NCBI GenBank assembly: GCA_023375785.1
Contig: SZWC01001595.1
Coordinates: forward strand, 46,309-110,308
Source: Penium margaritaceum
Lineage: Eukaryota > Streptophyta > Zygnematophyceae > Desmidiales > Peniaceae
Direction: 5' to 3'
Length of the DNA: 64,000 nucleotides
Shown here: positions 11,300 through 22,584 of the stretch, in pieces
Numbering within the stretch: the first letter of the stretch is position 1
How the letters are laid out: each line of letters begins with the position of its first letter
The notes under the pieces: generated by a model
Databases searched by the model: none
Seen by the model: only the letters and a program-made list of their open reading frames with translations
What the model was told of the DNA's origin: nothing
Made by a program: the position numbers and the translations under genes

Positions 11300-12960
11300 C
11301 CCCCTTGCTTCATGACTTGTTCCCCTGGCTTGTCTCCTTCTCTTCTCTCATACGCTTCCAACAGTCTTTGGCCTTGTGTCCTTTCTTGTTGCAATATGAG
11401 AACACTATTGCAGGACGTGACACAGGTTGCTGGCTGCTTGAGTTGTGCCTTTCGGCATTTGGTCCTGATTGGGCGGACCATAGGGACGAGGTTGACTTCC
11501 TTGTGGGTTGGCTCTTCCTGGAGGGCTGAGTGGAGCTGACTTTTGCGCCAATATCCTTGTAAGTGTCATTTGAGAAAATTCGCACCTTTTCTTTTGCTAA
11601 GAGATGATAACGTTGCTCAGTGAGAAACATCTTACAAACATAGGTTTCCGTCAGCTCTGCTTCACGCTTGAACTTCAGCACTTTTCGTACGTCATCCCAG
11701 TCTCCAGTTAGACCGTTGAGGAGGAAAGTCACAAAGACAGGTTGTGAGATAGGGGCATCAGTAATTGCGAGCTTGTCGTGAAGTGATTTTTCCTTATTGG
11801 TGTAGGATTCGACGTTGTCAAAGCTACTCAGGTTGATGTGTGAGAGCTTGGTCAGGAGGTGGGATTTGAAGGTGGAGTCACTAGGTCTTCAGCAAGTAGG
11901 ACCATGCATGGCGTGCAGGCTTCAAAGTTCCCTCGTGCATCCGGATTGCTTGCTGGATGGGAGAGCTCAGTTGATTTTCCAGCACCATAAATGCAGCTGT
12001 GGTGTAGTATTTGAACTCTGCCACCACTTGTGGTGACGACCCCGGTGGTGGAGGAGAGTAGCATCCATCATAGAACTTCCAAAGGCTGTGGATCTGGGCG
12101 ACTTGCTTAAACTTGTGCACCTAGTGCTGGAAGCCTTCTCCATCAAACTTGTCGATAGAGATTTTGTGCAGCTCTAGTGATGTTGCAAATGCTGGCACAT
12201 TATCCTCCAGGAACTGAAAGGGCTTGCCTTGCGTTTCCGTGTGAGGTCCTTGCACGGGGTTCTGCTGCATGTTCATGACTCGATTTTGTTGAAATGTCGG
12301 CATTGTTGCAGCTGCCACTTGTACCACGTGAATTGGTGGTACGAATGAATGACATGCCTGCCGAACTGGTGCTATGGGAGGCACCAGAGGAGGTACTTGA
12401 GGCTGTTGTGGAGCACCTACATGTGCAGGTGGTACAACCTGTGCCTGTTGAGGTACGGCTGGCTGCATGATTGGTGGAGGATTTATTTGAGGCAGTTGTG
12501 CAGATGACGATTGTGACGCTAGCTGCCACTGCATCTGTTGTTGCTTTTGTTGCAACTGCTTTGCTGCTACTGATGTTGATGCTGCTGCAACTGTTGTTGA
12601 AACCAAGTCAGCTGTTGCCGAAGCAGAGCAATTTGTGCTACTTGATCTGCCTGTAACTACTATAACTGCTGTGTTTGAGTAGCTTCTGCTGCACGCGTGA
12701 GCTACACTTGCTGATATAGGAACTCTTGTGCCTCCAGTTGCTGCCTCAATGCCTCTCTCGCATGCTCCACAGCCTATCGCGCTGTGGCTTCTTGTTGAGC
12801 CAAGCTCTACACCTCATGTGCCAAGCGTTGAGCTTCTGCTGCCTGGCGTTGTACATGGTCAACAACATGACATCCTTGTTCCTGGCCCGTGCGTAATCCA
12901 TGACAAACAGATTGATCATCAAGCGCAGGAGAACCCTCTCGCTTGCCCTCACCCTCCATC
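11300..12960 (-). pseudogene. Copia B gag
   Basis: Pieces in at least three frames. The N-terminal part (12121-12606) is rich in Gln, Pro and Val and ends with FDGEGFQH. The middle (11881-12120) holds SLWKFYDGCYSPPPPG, and the C-terminal part (11310-11732) holds LLNGLTGDWDDVRKVLKF and the nucleocapsid knuckle SYCNKKGHKAKDCWK. The knuckle keeps its second Cys, His and last Cys, but Phe (TTC) stands where the first Cys (TGC) belongs. Confidence 0.75.
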
Positions 12961-13131
12961 TTGCTTGATGATCCTTTCACTTCTGCAGGTACTTCACCTC
13001 TGAAGGCTACTGGTGCTACACAATAAAGGAAGAAGAACTACGTTTCCTCCTTGTATAGAAATGGTGAAGCACTGCTTCATCAATCCAAAAGATTTGTACT
13101 GACAGCTACTCCTACTGAAAACACCACTTAT

Positions 13132-13143
13132 GCTCTGATACCA
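13132..13143 (-). other. Primer-binding site of copia B
   Basis: The minus strand reads TGGTATCAGAGC directly after the 5' LTR, a perfect match to the plant initiator-Met tRNA 3' end complement used by many copia elements. Confidence 0.95.
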
Positions 13144-14354
13144 TGTCATAGTTTGTACAGTGGAAGTGGTTTGAGTTTTAGCTACAATGTTAGCTTCTTT
13201 GCTGCTTGTACATAGATCTTGGTGCTAAGCAAGAAGGCATGCACTATCTTGATCCTATGAAAAATAAAAGAGCACAACTGAGAAATGAACCTGTTGATTG
13301 GTAGTACAAAATAGAAAGTACAAGTATCAATCTTTACACAGTTATGTACAAAGCACTAAGCTGCCTGACATCCCAGAAGGGACAATCCTTGCTAGGCCTT
13401 CAAGGCTTTCGATGTAAGGGGTCTTGGCACTACCACCATCTTCAAGGTAGTCTCGCCTCTAGGTAGTCAGGCGTCCTCAACCCAGGCTGGCACAAAAGTG
13501 CCAGTCTTACACGGGTCTTCAGAGCAAACTCCAATGGAGTCTTGACTTGGGCGCTCTAATAGGCACTCCCGTAGCCAAGAAGACGATGATGACAGAGAAG
13601 TTGAAGTCTGAAGCTCTTGAAGTACTGAGGCTGCTGTGTCTTAGAAAGTTGTTATTGCGGCGTGCCAGGGCTGCTGGCTTATATACATGTGGTCCTGGCA
13701 AGTTGACCGCTTTTGAGGAGAAGCTTCCTCATGTATGGTGGCAACGGTCACCTCTTGACTTTGCAGGTATGAATCTTCCTTGCAATGGAAGCTTCCTCCA
13801 GTTCTGTGATGTTACTCAACTCTGGAATCAACCTTGGAGAAGCTTCCCGATGAAGGAAGCTTCATCCAGCTTCATGGTGAAGTTTCTTGATCAGGTGGCT
13901 TCCTCTAGAAGCAATCCTCCTCCACCATTGATTCAGCTGCACAGGTTGATAAAGATCGTAGATCTCTGCTTCATATCTCGTGCATGTTGGAGATGATGTA
14001 GTAGATGTTTCTCTCCAATCTTGGATGCATGTAGGCTAGGAAGGTTTTGGTAATCCTGTCCTGTGTGCCTGTGCATCACTGTGCAGTGTGTAGCCCGCCA
14101 TCTCCCTAGGAGTTGGTAAAGGGCATGCGCTACCTCGTGCGCATGCCTACATACTATTTACAGTCCAGGCCATTTTGCACCCTAAGGGGTTGGACACTAG
14201 AGAAAAATCTGGTTGAGGTTGAGGAAGATTGTGAGCCAAAATGAACCCGAAAAGGTACAAGAAAATCCGTAACTCCTTCTACGGTCCTTTGATTGTATTA
14301 GCAACTGCATTGCTACGGACCAGTAAACCACCGTAGTTATTGAACACTCCAACA
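13144..14354 (-). mobile_element. 5' LTR of copia B
   Basis: 1211 bp, TGTCATAG...CTCCAACA on the plus strand, paired with 5494-6702. Confidence 0.9.
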
Positions 14355-15400
14355 TCAGCAAAGCCTTTCGATGTGCACTGCGTGGTTGCTGGCTGAGTAT
14401 TCACTGAGTATTGCACATCCAATGTCCGGTTGGGTGGTGGAGGAGAGGTAGATGAGGCTGCCAGTGATCTGTCTGTACAGTGCGGGGTCTGTGTCAGGTC
14501 CGTAGTCAGTGGTGTGAGGGTCAAGGAGGTGTCTGTTTACGTCTGGACTCATCGGTGAATGTTGTGTGGGGAGTTGTTGCACAAGGTGAGAGAACCGTTC
14601 TGTGAAATGTGTTATAAACCGTCCTTGGTGTAGTATCAATGTGCGTGCCGCTCTGTTTCACGTGATAGTCAATCCTAGGAAATTGCGTGCCTCTCCTAGG
14701 TCAGTCATGCGGTAGTGGACAGTAAGCACTGATTTTGTCTCTTGGACATGGGGGAGAGAGGGCGAAAGAATCAGTAAGTCATCCACATACACCAAAAGAG
14801 AAACTGGGATGCCGTTCACCCAGCGGATGAACAGGGAGGAGTCAGACAGACTTTGCAAAAGCCCTCCAAGTTTCAGTGCTCGGCTAATTTCCTTGTTCTA
14901 ACACGGGACACCTGTTTTAGTCCGTACAATGCCTTTAGCAGAAGCCAGACTCTGTCAGTCCCGTCTGTGAACCCTGGTGTTTTTTCCACATAATCTTCTT
15001 CTTCCAGTGGTCCATCCAGAAACGCATTATTGACATCCATTTGGTGTATTTCCCAGTCCTCCTGTGCTACAACCCCTAGTAGCACGCGAACTGACGTGTA
15101 CTTGTCCACTAGGGATTAGGTGCCTGTAAAGTCTTGCCCCGGTGTATAGTGGAAACCCTTGGCCACCGGTCGAGCCTTATACTTCTCAAGTAGGCCCTAC
15201 ACATTTCTTTTGACTTTGAACACCCACTTTAAGTCAATGAATTTACGTTTGGGGGGAAGAGGCACCAACTGATAGACTTCATGCTCAAGAAGAGCGTTCA
15301 GCTCGTTGATCATGGCCTGTTCCCATTCTGCTGCGTCAAAGCGCACCCTTGCCTCTTCGAGAGTGAGAGGTTCTGGGTGGATAGCCACAGGCTATGTGGG
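14355..15400 (-). pseudogene. Copia C reverse transcriptase
   Basis: Minus-strand frames give LTLEEARVRFDAAEWEQAM and FIDLKWVFKVKRN (15197-15388), then HQMDVNNAFLDGPLEEEDYV and LKALYGLKQ (14873-15109), then SLLVYVDDLLILSPS (14658-14858), and a thumb region ending HIERLC at 14355. The YVDD box and the upstream QMDVNNAFL Asp are intact, but stops separate the frames. The coding sequence resumes at 5490 beyond the nested copia B. Confidence 0.9.
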
Positions 15401-16745
15401 ACCAGTTGTGTGGTAGAAGTATCTGTAGTCCACCCTGGTCGCGTTCCGTTGTGAGAGACAGACCGGACCAGGCTGAGCACGATTGTTTTGCAGTGGGGCT
15501 AGGCCAGGTGGGGACCCTGAGGAGTCTGCACTGGTGCTAGCAAGATCAGCCGGTGTAAGTCGGTAGGGACCCATGTGACCTGACCCGTGACCTTGTGGTA
15601 TCTGGATGGTGGTGTAGCCTTTGGTTGTGTGGTGGGAACAAAAATGGGTACACTGACATATTCAGAGTATCGTTCAGGGACGGTAAGCACCGGTGCATGC
15701 TTGAGTCCCTTGAACACCTTGCATGGCATGTGTTCTAGGAAGGACACATCCCTACTCTCAACGAACACGTGTTGCACAGGGTCCCAAAACCTCGATGCCT
15801 TCGAGGCATGAGAGACTCCAACAAAGACACACCACCTACCCCGTGGACTCAACTTGTGACTGCGTTGTGGGTCAACAAGCCACACACGAGCCATTGTGCC
15901 CCACACCCGTGCACGGCGTAAATCTGGCTTCTGCTTGAACCATCTCTCCCAAGGAGTGATGGTCCTGGATAGGGGTCCTTGGGGTATCATGTTCCATACC
16001 CAGGTAATGTACTTGATAGCTTCCTTCCAGAATCCAAATGCCAGACCAGACTCAGCCAGTAGGGTGCGCACAACATCGCCTAATGTTCTGTGCCTTCTCT
16101 CGGCCACCCCATTCTGTTGAGGTGTATAGGGTGCAGTAGTTTGATGGACAATGCCTCTGGTTTTTACGTCCATTTCAAGTGGACCAAGGAATTCTCCACC
16201 CCTGTATGTGCGAAAGATGCGTAGAGAGCACCCAGTCTGTCGCTCAGCAAGGAGAATCCATTCCATGATTGCCCGTTGTGCATCCGCTTTGGTTTTAAGC
16301 AAGAAAGCCCAGCGGAAACGACTGTACTCGTCTGTCAGTGTCAAAACATACAGTGACGCATACTGGACTGAGGGGACCGGCATAGGACCAGTCAAGTCAG
16401 CATGCACCAACTCAAGCGATGCCTCGATGACATGCTGTGATAAAGGAAAACTCTGTCAGTGCGCCTTTCCTTCCTGACAGCTCAGACAAGCAGATGCTTT
16501 TAGACCGTGAGGACAGTCGGGGCTCAGTCCATGTGTGGATTGGTGTTTCAACAGATTGGTGATCACTTCAGTGTGATGTGAGCTAGTCTTCGGTGGATGA
16601 GCTCAGTGTGTTTTCGGTCTGTTTTAGTCGTGATGTGGGTCTGTGCATGGTTGGAAGGCACTGCTGGGAACAGGGTTAGGCGGTACAACATGTCGGCATG
16701 CAAGGGCCCATCAGCCAGTAGTGCACTGTGCGCATCAAACAACAT
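15401..16745 (-). pseudogene. Copia C integrase
   Basis: The frame 16563-16745 ends with ELIHRRLAHITLK, the pre-integrase zinc motif. The main frame (15499-16410, 303 codons) starts MVHADLTGP with the first catalytic Asp, keeps NGVAERRHRTLGDVVR with the catalytic Glu, and has the C-terminal SHKLSPRGRWCVFVG module. The second catalytic Asp is lost: FRTYRGGEF stands where most copia integrases have RSDxGGEF. A Pro/Thr-rich linker to reverse transcriptase follows. Confidence 0.85.
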
Positions 16746-16847
16746 GCATTTTTTTTTCTTGCGTCAACGTTGACATGCCCAATTAGCGATCCAGCTGCCC
16801 CTCTGACAGTAGGATTACCTTCAGCCGAGGGACATACAAAACCCCAG

Positions 16848-17560
16848 TCAGCCACATGACCCCCCCGGTACTTGCAATGCAACAGTCCCAATGCCTTCTA
16901 CCCTTAGCACCTCTCCTGAGCCCGTCCGCACACCCTCCACATCATGCGTTGCATTCAGAGACACAAAAAATTGATGATGAGGTGACATGTGATGTGACCT
17001 TGCAGTATCAAACAACCGCTCATACATGGACACGATGTGCGATGTGGTGATGTGCATTTTCCCAAGGTGAGGACCTGGTTGGGAGGATGTAGTGGTCTCT
17101 GGAGGGAAGGTGGTAGGAGTAGCCTGCCCGTCGACAGTGTGCGAGGTCGCCATGTCGTCAAACACGCGCTGGGCCCACATCGGAGCCGGCACGGGTGTCG
17201 TTGCAAACGGTGGCACGTAGTGCGCAGGCAGCCCATAGAGTCCAGGCTGTGGAGGCATGTGGTGCAATGGCTGCGGCTGAAGCTGATGCTGAGGCGGCAG
17301 ACAAAAGGTGACTGCCGCTACAGGATGATAAGGTTGCAGCCCAGGTGGCCCATGTCAACCAAAGTGCTACATCGTAGGAAACTTCTGCGGTGGCTGATGC
17401 TGCTGTTGTACCTGTCTCTGCTCCTGTTGTGTCTGATGCTGCTGCTATTTATCCATTAATCTGTCGCTGGAGAGAAGGGAACCTGCACAAAAAGCACCCA
17501 GTCTGGTTGCAGTAGCTGCACCTTTGACTCCCATGACCACGTCCACGACTGCAACCACTG
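16848..17560 (-). pseudogene. Copia C nucleocapsid tail and protease
   Basis: After the gag frame a Gly/Arg/Ser-rich stretch with CSYCNQTGCFLC (near 17495-17560) looks like a degenerate zinc knuckle. A Pro/Thr-rich linker follows, then MYERLFDTARSHHMSPHHQF (in 16848-17267). This aligns with the copia protease site W-(L/I)-x-D-(S/T)-G-A-x-x-H-(M/I), but the Gly after Asp-Thr is missing, so the enzyme is probably dead. Downstream protease strands are recognisable as GSGEVLRVEGIGTV. Confidence 0.65.
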
Positions 17561-17616
17561 CCGCCAGACCAACCACGACCCTTATTGGAGGATCCACCTG
17601 GTGAGGTGAATGTGGT

Positions 17617-18366
17617 CTAGGTCATTGCAGCCACAGCGGAAGAGGAGCCCTGGTGTGTACATGTTGTTGGTGGTGCAGCTGTCATGTCACGTGCCTCACC
17701 CTTGAGAATTTCCTTGTAGTTGCGGAGCTCTTCGAATACAGAGGCAAGGTCGATGAGCTCAATCTCAGCGACAGGATGGTGATGTAGCAGCACCACATCC
17801 AGTAACTCAAGGATAGAGCACGAGGCACCCAGACCCAATAGTCGACGATGAATATCCATAGCTTCACCCCGAAACTTAGCAACTGGCGCACCTGGTTTAG
17901 GGTAGAGATTACAAAGGTGATCTCTGAGCGTCACTACAAGGGTCATGCCCTGTTCTTCTTGACACGTGGACAGGTGACGCCAAGCCTCATGCGGTCGTGC
18001 TGCACCACTGTGTGAATCGGTGGGATCCTCACCCCTGTCGCCAAAGCGGAAATGGCGTAGGGTGTAGGCTTGCGGATCGGGCAGTGCACGTGTCAATGCG
18101 TTAAATGATCGTAGTAGCATGTCAGGAGGCGGGCAGATATAAAGTTCCTCCAATCCATGTTCTGCTGTCCATGACAAGAAAATATCCCGCCAAGCAAGAT
18201 AGTCCCTCATCCTCAACTGTAGCGGTGAGAGTTCTTTCTGGCCAAGTCCCAGCTGCGCCATGGCCACAGCGGTAAGAGTGACATTAGGAGCATTGCCCCC
18301 GCCACTGCTACCTCCGAGACTGCCGGCGCTGGCTGCACCTCCATTTATTCCAGCTACCTCACTCAT
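17617..18366 (-). CDS. Copia C gag capsid protein, open frame
   Basis: A 249-codon open frame beginning MSEVAGINGGAASAG. The Gly/Ser/Ala-rich start is followed by LSPLQLRMRDYLAWRDIFLS, a capsid-type helical region with ALPDPQAYTLRHF, and a C-terminal section with FEELRNYKEILKGEARD. It lies directly downstream of the C leader and upstream of a nucleocapsid-like region in the same orientation, so a gag capsid role follows from position and composition. It ends at a TAG before the knuckle, probably a premature stop. The capsid would package element RNA in cytoplasmic particles. Confidence 0.6.
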   Translation of the reverse strand: MSEVAGINGGAASAGSLGGSSGGGNAPNVTLTAVAMAQLGLGQKELSPLQLRMRDYLAWRDIFLSWTAEHGLEELYICPPPDMLLRSFNALTRALPDPQAYTLRHFRFGDRGEDPTDSHSGAARPHEAWRHLSTCQEEQGMTLVVTLRDHLCNLYPKPGAPVAKFRGEAMDIHRRLLGLGASCSILELLDVVLLHHHPVAEIELIDLASVFEELRNYKEILKGEARDMTAAPPTTCTHQGSSSAVAAMT

Positions 18367-18828
18367 GATGCTCGGATGGTTGTCCTATCGTCTGCCTAGG
18401 CACGGCTGGTGCTAGGGAGGCCTAGGGAAATTTTGGCAGCAATTCGCCGGGCCCACTTTGGGCCCAGCTTTCTGTCGAGAGCCCTAGGATCTATAGGGAA
18501 GCCTCCGCAGACGTCCTGGGATCCTGCAAGAATGATCCCACCCCCCAAACCCTTTGCCCATCCCTAGAGTTACAGTTTGGGCACCTTGGGTGGTCCTTGG
18601 AGAGGCGTGGGGCCTCCCTACGTTGGCGGTGCTCCGTCCCAAGCTTCTGCAGCATGCGCGAGTCCCTGCTAGGACTTGAACGTCCCCTTAGGACCAAGTC
18701 AATGTCTTAAAAGGCCTTCGTCGACCTGCTATACCCCATCTACACTCACTGACATGGCGGCCAAGTGGTGGCCGCCCCTCTCTTCAGCTCCTATGGTCGG
18801 TTCTCATACATTTCAGGCCCGAAAGAGA
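18367..18828 (-). other. Leader of copia C
   Basis: Untranslated sequence between the primer site and gag, GC-rich with CCTAGG and GGGCCC-type short palindromes. I see no other gene. Confidence 0.6.
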
Positions 18829-18839
18829 GATCTAATACA
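18829..18839 (-). other. Decayed primer-binding site of copia C
   Basis: The minus strand reads TGTATTAGATC directly after the LTR end. It aligns to TGGTATCAGAGC with one deleted base and two substitutions. Confidence 0.6.
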
Positions 18840-19410
18840 TGAGAATCTCGTTACGAATCCAATGGGACCAACAACACTTTGTTTAGTAAAGTGTGGTACA
18901 AGCTACATCCAAAAACCTAGGACGACAAGAGGTTTTCACTACAAGTGTTGGAGTAACAAGGTGACGCCTTGTTACGGGTGAGACTCGCTAGTTGAGTCTC
19001 ACCCATCGGCCGGCGAGCGAAGCTCGCCGGTGGTCGATAGGGTGCGAGGGCGACCTCGCCCTATGCCCACAGAAAAGGTGCGAAGTCACCTATGAAGTCC
19101 CAATGTTGGCCTACCTAGGCCAAATATTAGAAAGCCTATAGTAGTCCTACAAAACATGTAGGTCAAGGTCTAATCTAGGTCTCGCATCATACCGAGTACA
19201 CTATGTCACTTGATTCTTAAGAACACAACTAGGTTCTCTAGCGGGGGCAGGCAAGAGTCGACGGCCGGCGGAGTGAGTGAGACAACAAGGGTGGCGGCGC
19301 TAGTTGATGGGCTTGGCGAGCGCGTGTCTCCGTGATCAACGTGGATCACCACTGACTGCCGAATCCTCATGCACTGCACACCCGAGGACACATACGCACG
19401 AATATATATG
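18840..19410 (-). mobile_element. 5' LTR of copia C
   Basis: 571 bp, matching 4594-4942 except for about 216 bp at 18931-19146 that the 3' LTR lacks. The extra segment contains the hairpin series listed separately. Confidence 0.75.
18954..19123. repeat. Series of six inverted repeats (hairpin array)
   Basis: Consecutive stems: TAACAAGG/CCTTGTTA (18954-18974), GGGTGAGACT/AGTCTCACCC (18976-19004), CCGGCGAGC/GCTCGCCGG around a GAA loop (19010-19030), ATAGG..GCGAGG/CCTCGC..CCTAT (19037-19064), AGGTG/CACCT (19076-19091) and TTGGCCTA/TAGGCCAA (19106-19123). Four are perfect stems of 8-10 bp or 5 bp with short loops. They lie in a segment found in only one LTR of copia C. Confidence 0.85.
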
Positions 19411-20171
19411 GAGGGTTATCATCACTCACGTCCTAGAAAATCTCGCTTCTTACACCATTGTGAGGAACGAGCGAAATGACACGGCAAGCTGTCGGAATGC
19501 ATCCAATTCGCGACGACTCCACTTTTGACTATGAGCAACGTTTTTGAAAAAAACTTAACTGAAAGTATTTTTCTGAGTAGACTACGAAGTTCATAAGTCA
19601 AACCCGATAATCCAAAGCTAAGACGTCACTCTTTTGCTACCTCGCCTGACAATTGTACATCTCGACCACTGGACATGAAAAATTTCCAAGACAAACCGGC
19701 GTCCGGCACGTGCAACCAGCTTACGTGGAGATAAAAACATTATACAGAGAACAAAAATGCTATTATCAGCAATGTAGAAAGAACATTGTACAAACTGAAC
19801 CTGTTGGAAGACTCAGAACTTCATTGGTTTGTTTACAAAAAAAAACTACGTCATGTTTTTTAATGTTAGTGTTGACCCTCTGCAATCGTTTCCAAACAGA
19901 GTGTGAGGTGCACTGGATCTGCCCGCTTTCTGTGCTGACAGATCCTACACGATTGGTTCAAAAGGCCTTGGCACACATGGCAGGTTCACAAAAAAAGTGC
20001 GAGAATCACACTGCGGTACGAGATTCTAGTCTCGATCTCGCACAACACGTGACGTGTCTCGGTCTCATCTCACCTCACGTGAGACAAATCAAGATTGTCT
20101 CATGTTGTGCGGTATGAGACAACAAGACGAGCAAAAATTGAGACAATCTCCATCTCAATTTAACACCATTA
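19411..20171. mobile_element. Right arm of hAT-like transposon H
   Basis: Holds many GTCTC/GAGAC motifs between 20000 and 20160 and the terminal repeat ending CACCATTA. The frame at 19653-20117 has no recognisable domain; I see no transposase. Confidence 0.55.
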
Positions 20172-20533
20172 CTCTGTGCACAAGTATCCAAACGCACAAG
20201 AACCTCGAGATGTAGGATCTCAAGTCATACGCTACAAATGGTCAAACGCACAAGTCTGGCATCGATCAGTGGAAAGACAATGCAAAACATGCAAATCGGG
20301 CTCAGAAGCCTGTCCACCAAGAAAACTCTAATGACTACAAAGAAACTACAGAGCATCCCAGCAAGCACCCGAGATGTCATGGCAACTGTCTGGTAACTGC
20401 TGGTGGGTGGGGTCACCAGCCGTCGGTGCTTTGGTCCCAGTGAGGTCCGCACCAGGGATCTGCACGAGCATGGATACAACAGAGTGGTCATCATAAGCTG
20501 TACAAACAAACGGGGATGACTCACATCACAACA
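20172..20533 (-). mobile_element. Copia A 3' LTR, proximal part
   Basis: On the minus strand it starts TGTTGTGATGTGAGTC after the purine-rich ATGGGGAAG and matches 26828-26888 plus the adjoining part of 25150-25734. It is broken by H at 20171. Confidence 0.85.
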
Positions 20534-20639
20534 CTTCCCCATGACCCGATGGTACGCATGTCCATACACATGTAAAACTGACACAGGTGCTCAACAATAT
20601 TCTCAACAGTCCATGCTAATACACCCCACTCTTAGCCAC

Positions 20640-21330
20640 TCTCAGGCAAGGGACAAAGTTCAATAGAACAAATGGCTACCATGAACTTTCTGCGCGCAAG
20701 TGTCTTAGTCAACAAGCCAGCCCGCTGCATGTCTGTGCCGACCCATATGACGAAGATCACCTGTCGCTCCACAAGATCACGCACAAAGTTATGCTAAACA
20801 GCAATTTGCTTTGTGTGTGTATGAAACATACGAGATTTTTCTACAATGGCAAGAGCACTCTAGTTGTCACTACGCAGAACGACGCAAGGAATAGACTGAA
20901 TCAACTCACAAAACAGATGCAATGGCCACACCATTTGAGCAGCCCCAGCCCCCCGAGCAACGTACTCAGCATGTGATGAGCTATGTGCAATACAACCGTA
21001 CTTGTCACTACGCAACGACACAGAACTGCCACCCAGTAGGACCACGTAGCCTATCTGACTACGCCCATCAGGAATCGATGCCCACTCAATGTTTGTGTAG
21101 TCGTCAACTACCATTGAAAACTAACGTCGAAAGCAGAGTCCGATGTATGGTGTGAAGACCACATACCGCACCAATTGCACAGTCGTATGAAGGGCTCTTG
21201 CCCGAGGACACTGCGAGAACTGTGCAAGGAGGTTGACGCCAAAGGCAATGTCGGTTCGTGTGGTAGTGGCCAAGTACATCAAGTAGCCGATCAGGAGCAA
21301 GTTCAGGGTCACATCCACTGTCTCCCCCAG
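20640..21330 (-). pseudogene. Copia A RNase H
   Basis: The frame 21121-21318 gives LLIGYLMYLATTTRTDIAFG, the connection region. The frame 20860-21114 gives DGRSQIGYVVLLGGSSVSL and AHSSSHAEYVARGAGAAQMVW, with the catalytic Glu in HAEY. The C-terminal tail extends toward 20650 with stops. It follows the reverse transcriptase remnants in the right order. Confidence 0.8.
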
Positions 21331-21539
21331 CTCTGATGGATCATCTACCTTTAGAGCATGTCAGGTGTGATGGAGGTGGAGGCTGTGAGAATTGCACCAA
21401 GGAGGTAAGCAAATCGCTCCCCCACAACGCTGGCATACCATGCCTGATGCAAGAAGAGTGTCTGCCGCTGATGATCACGCACGATCTCCATCTCAAGAAG
21501 CAAAGGTGCAAAACCAAATTCCATCATCCTGTAGGCAGC

Positions 21540-22330
21540 CTAAAGGACTACCTTGGCCTCCTTCACGGCCTCCATAGAAGGAGACGCAATCAGGAGATTG
21601 TCCTCATAGACTAGGATGTCGGTGAATATCTCAGCTATCCATCTGAGAAAGAGGGATAGGTCAGCATCACACTGCATGTAACCGCTACGTGTTTGTGTAC
21701 CAGTGATCTCCAAGTTCCAGTACCTGGATGACTGTTCCAAGCCGTACAAGACCTTGCGTAAGCACCGAACCTTGTCACCAACCTCGAATCTAGGTGGCTG
21801 GACCATGTAGATCTCCTCCTCTAAGGGGTCATGGAAGGATGCACTGTTCACATCCATCTAGTGTAGCTCCTAGTCGTGGTGAGAAAAAACTCTGAACATA
21901 GCACAAGCGGTGGTCATGCGGCCAGCGGGTGCAAAGGTGTCAGTGAAATCTTCACCATCAACCTGTGAGATCCCCTTAGCCATCAAGCAAGCCTTGTAGC
22001 GATCTAGTGTGCCATCAGGCTTCACCTTTTTGCGAAAGACCCACTTGGTCTATGTAGTCTTCCACCCAAGCGGGAGGTCAACAAGCTCATAGACACCGTC
22101 CTCACGGATAGCTCCCAGATCATCCTCACAAGCAACACACCACAAGTCCGCATCCTGAGCTGAGAGTGCCTCTTTCAACGTGCCTGGATCAAGCGTCGTC
22201 AAGCGAGAGCTCCAGGTGGCTAAGACACATGCCTCTAGAATCGTTCTGACCACCACAAGGTTGGTTGTGGCATCGCAAGCGACCAAGAACTCTCGAAAGA
22301 CAAGCTCGTGGCCGACAAGACATGCTGATG
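21540..22330 (-). pseudogene. Copia A reverse transcriptase
   Basis: The frame 21540-21857 has MDVNSASFHDPLEEEIYM, CLRKVLYGLEQSSRYWNL and TDILVYEDNLLIASPS. The catalytic YVDD is YEDN here, with two changed residues. Upstream, TAG codons stand in the conserved HDWELHQMDVN-like run at the Trp and Gln positions. The frame 22050-22286 carries the fingers motif TLKEALSAQDADLW. Confidence 0.85.
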
Positions 22331-22584
22331 CACCTCAATGTAGTCTGCCTAGAAACTCAAGCCAAGGGCCTTCATGCCAAGCCCACCACTTTGAACACTA
22401 CAAGTCGAGCGTCTAGCCTCTGAGTCAGCGGGCCGCTTAGCTGTAGAGGCTAGTGGTAAGACACGACCAGCAGGCTCGTGGGAGTAGCCTGATGCTGAGG
22501 TGCTCACCTCAAGCTACGGCGAAGGCTGCTGGCCCATAGCCGCAACGGGAATAGGTGCATGCACGGGAGTGGGTGTGATAGAGG

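Larger units (their letters stand above)
5494..14354 (-). mobile_element. Copia element B, complete but decayed
   Basis: Long LTRs of 1209 bp (5494-6702) and 1211 bp (13144-14354) bracket 6.4 kb of internal sequence. On the minus strand a perfect initiator-Met primer site follows the 5' LTR and TTGAGGGGGAG precedes the 3' LTR. Flanks TCTGC (5489-5493) and TCAGC (14355-14359) match at four of five positions. Gene order is gag, protease, integrase, reverse transcriptase, RNase H, then an unusual 1.1-kb extension. The element interrupts the pol gene of copia C. Confidence 0.9.
4594..19410 (-). mobile_element. Copia element C, split by copia B
   Basis: Minus-strand copia with LTRs at 18840-19410 (5') and 4594-4942 (3'), a decayed initiator-Met primer site, an intact gag frame at 17617-18366, decayed protease and integrase, reverse transcriptase at 14355-15400 and RNase H at 4950-5490. 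Reverse transcriptase and RNase H are separated by copia B. The flanks TTGCT and GAGGG do not match, so no TSD was found for C. Confidence 0.8.
4435..20171. mobile_element. hAT-like DNA transposon H, split by copia C
   Basis: Its arms are 4435-4593 and 19411-20171. The ends read TAAGCCTGCTAAATCGAGAT and, reverse complemented, TAATGGTGTTAAATTGAGAT, matching at 18 of the first 25 positions. Each end abuts an 8-bp target duplication, CTCTGTGG (4427-4434) and CTCTGTGC (20172-20179), seven of eight matching. Eight-bp TSDs and short TA-starting inverted repeats are hAT hallmarks. Both arms are packed with GTCTC/GAGAC motifs, like hAT subterminal repeats. Without C the element is about 0.9 kb and shows no transposase, so it was probably non-autonomous. 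Confidence 0.65.
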
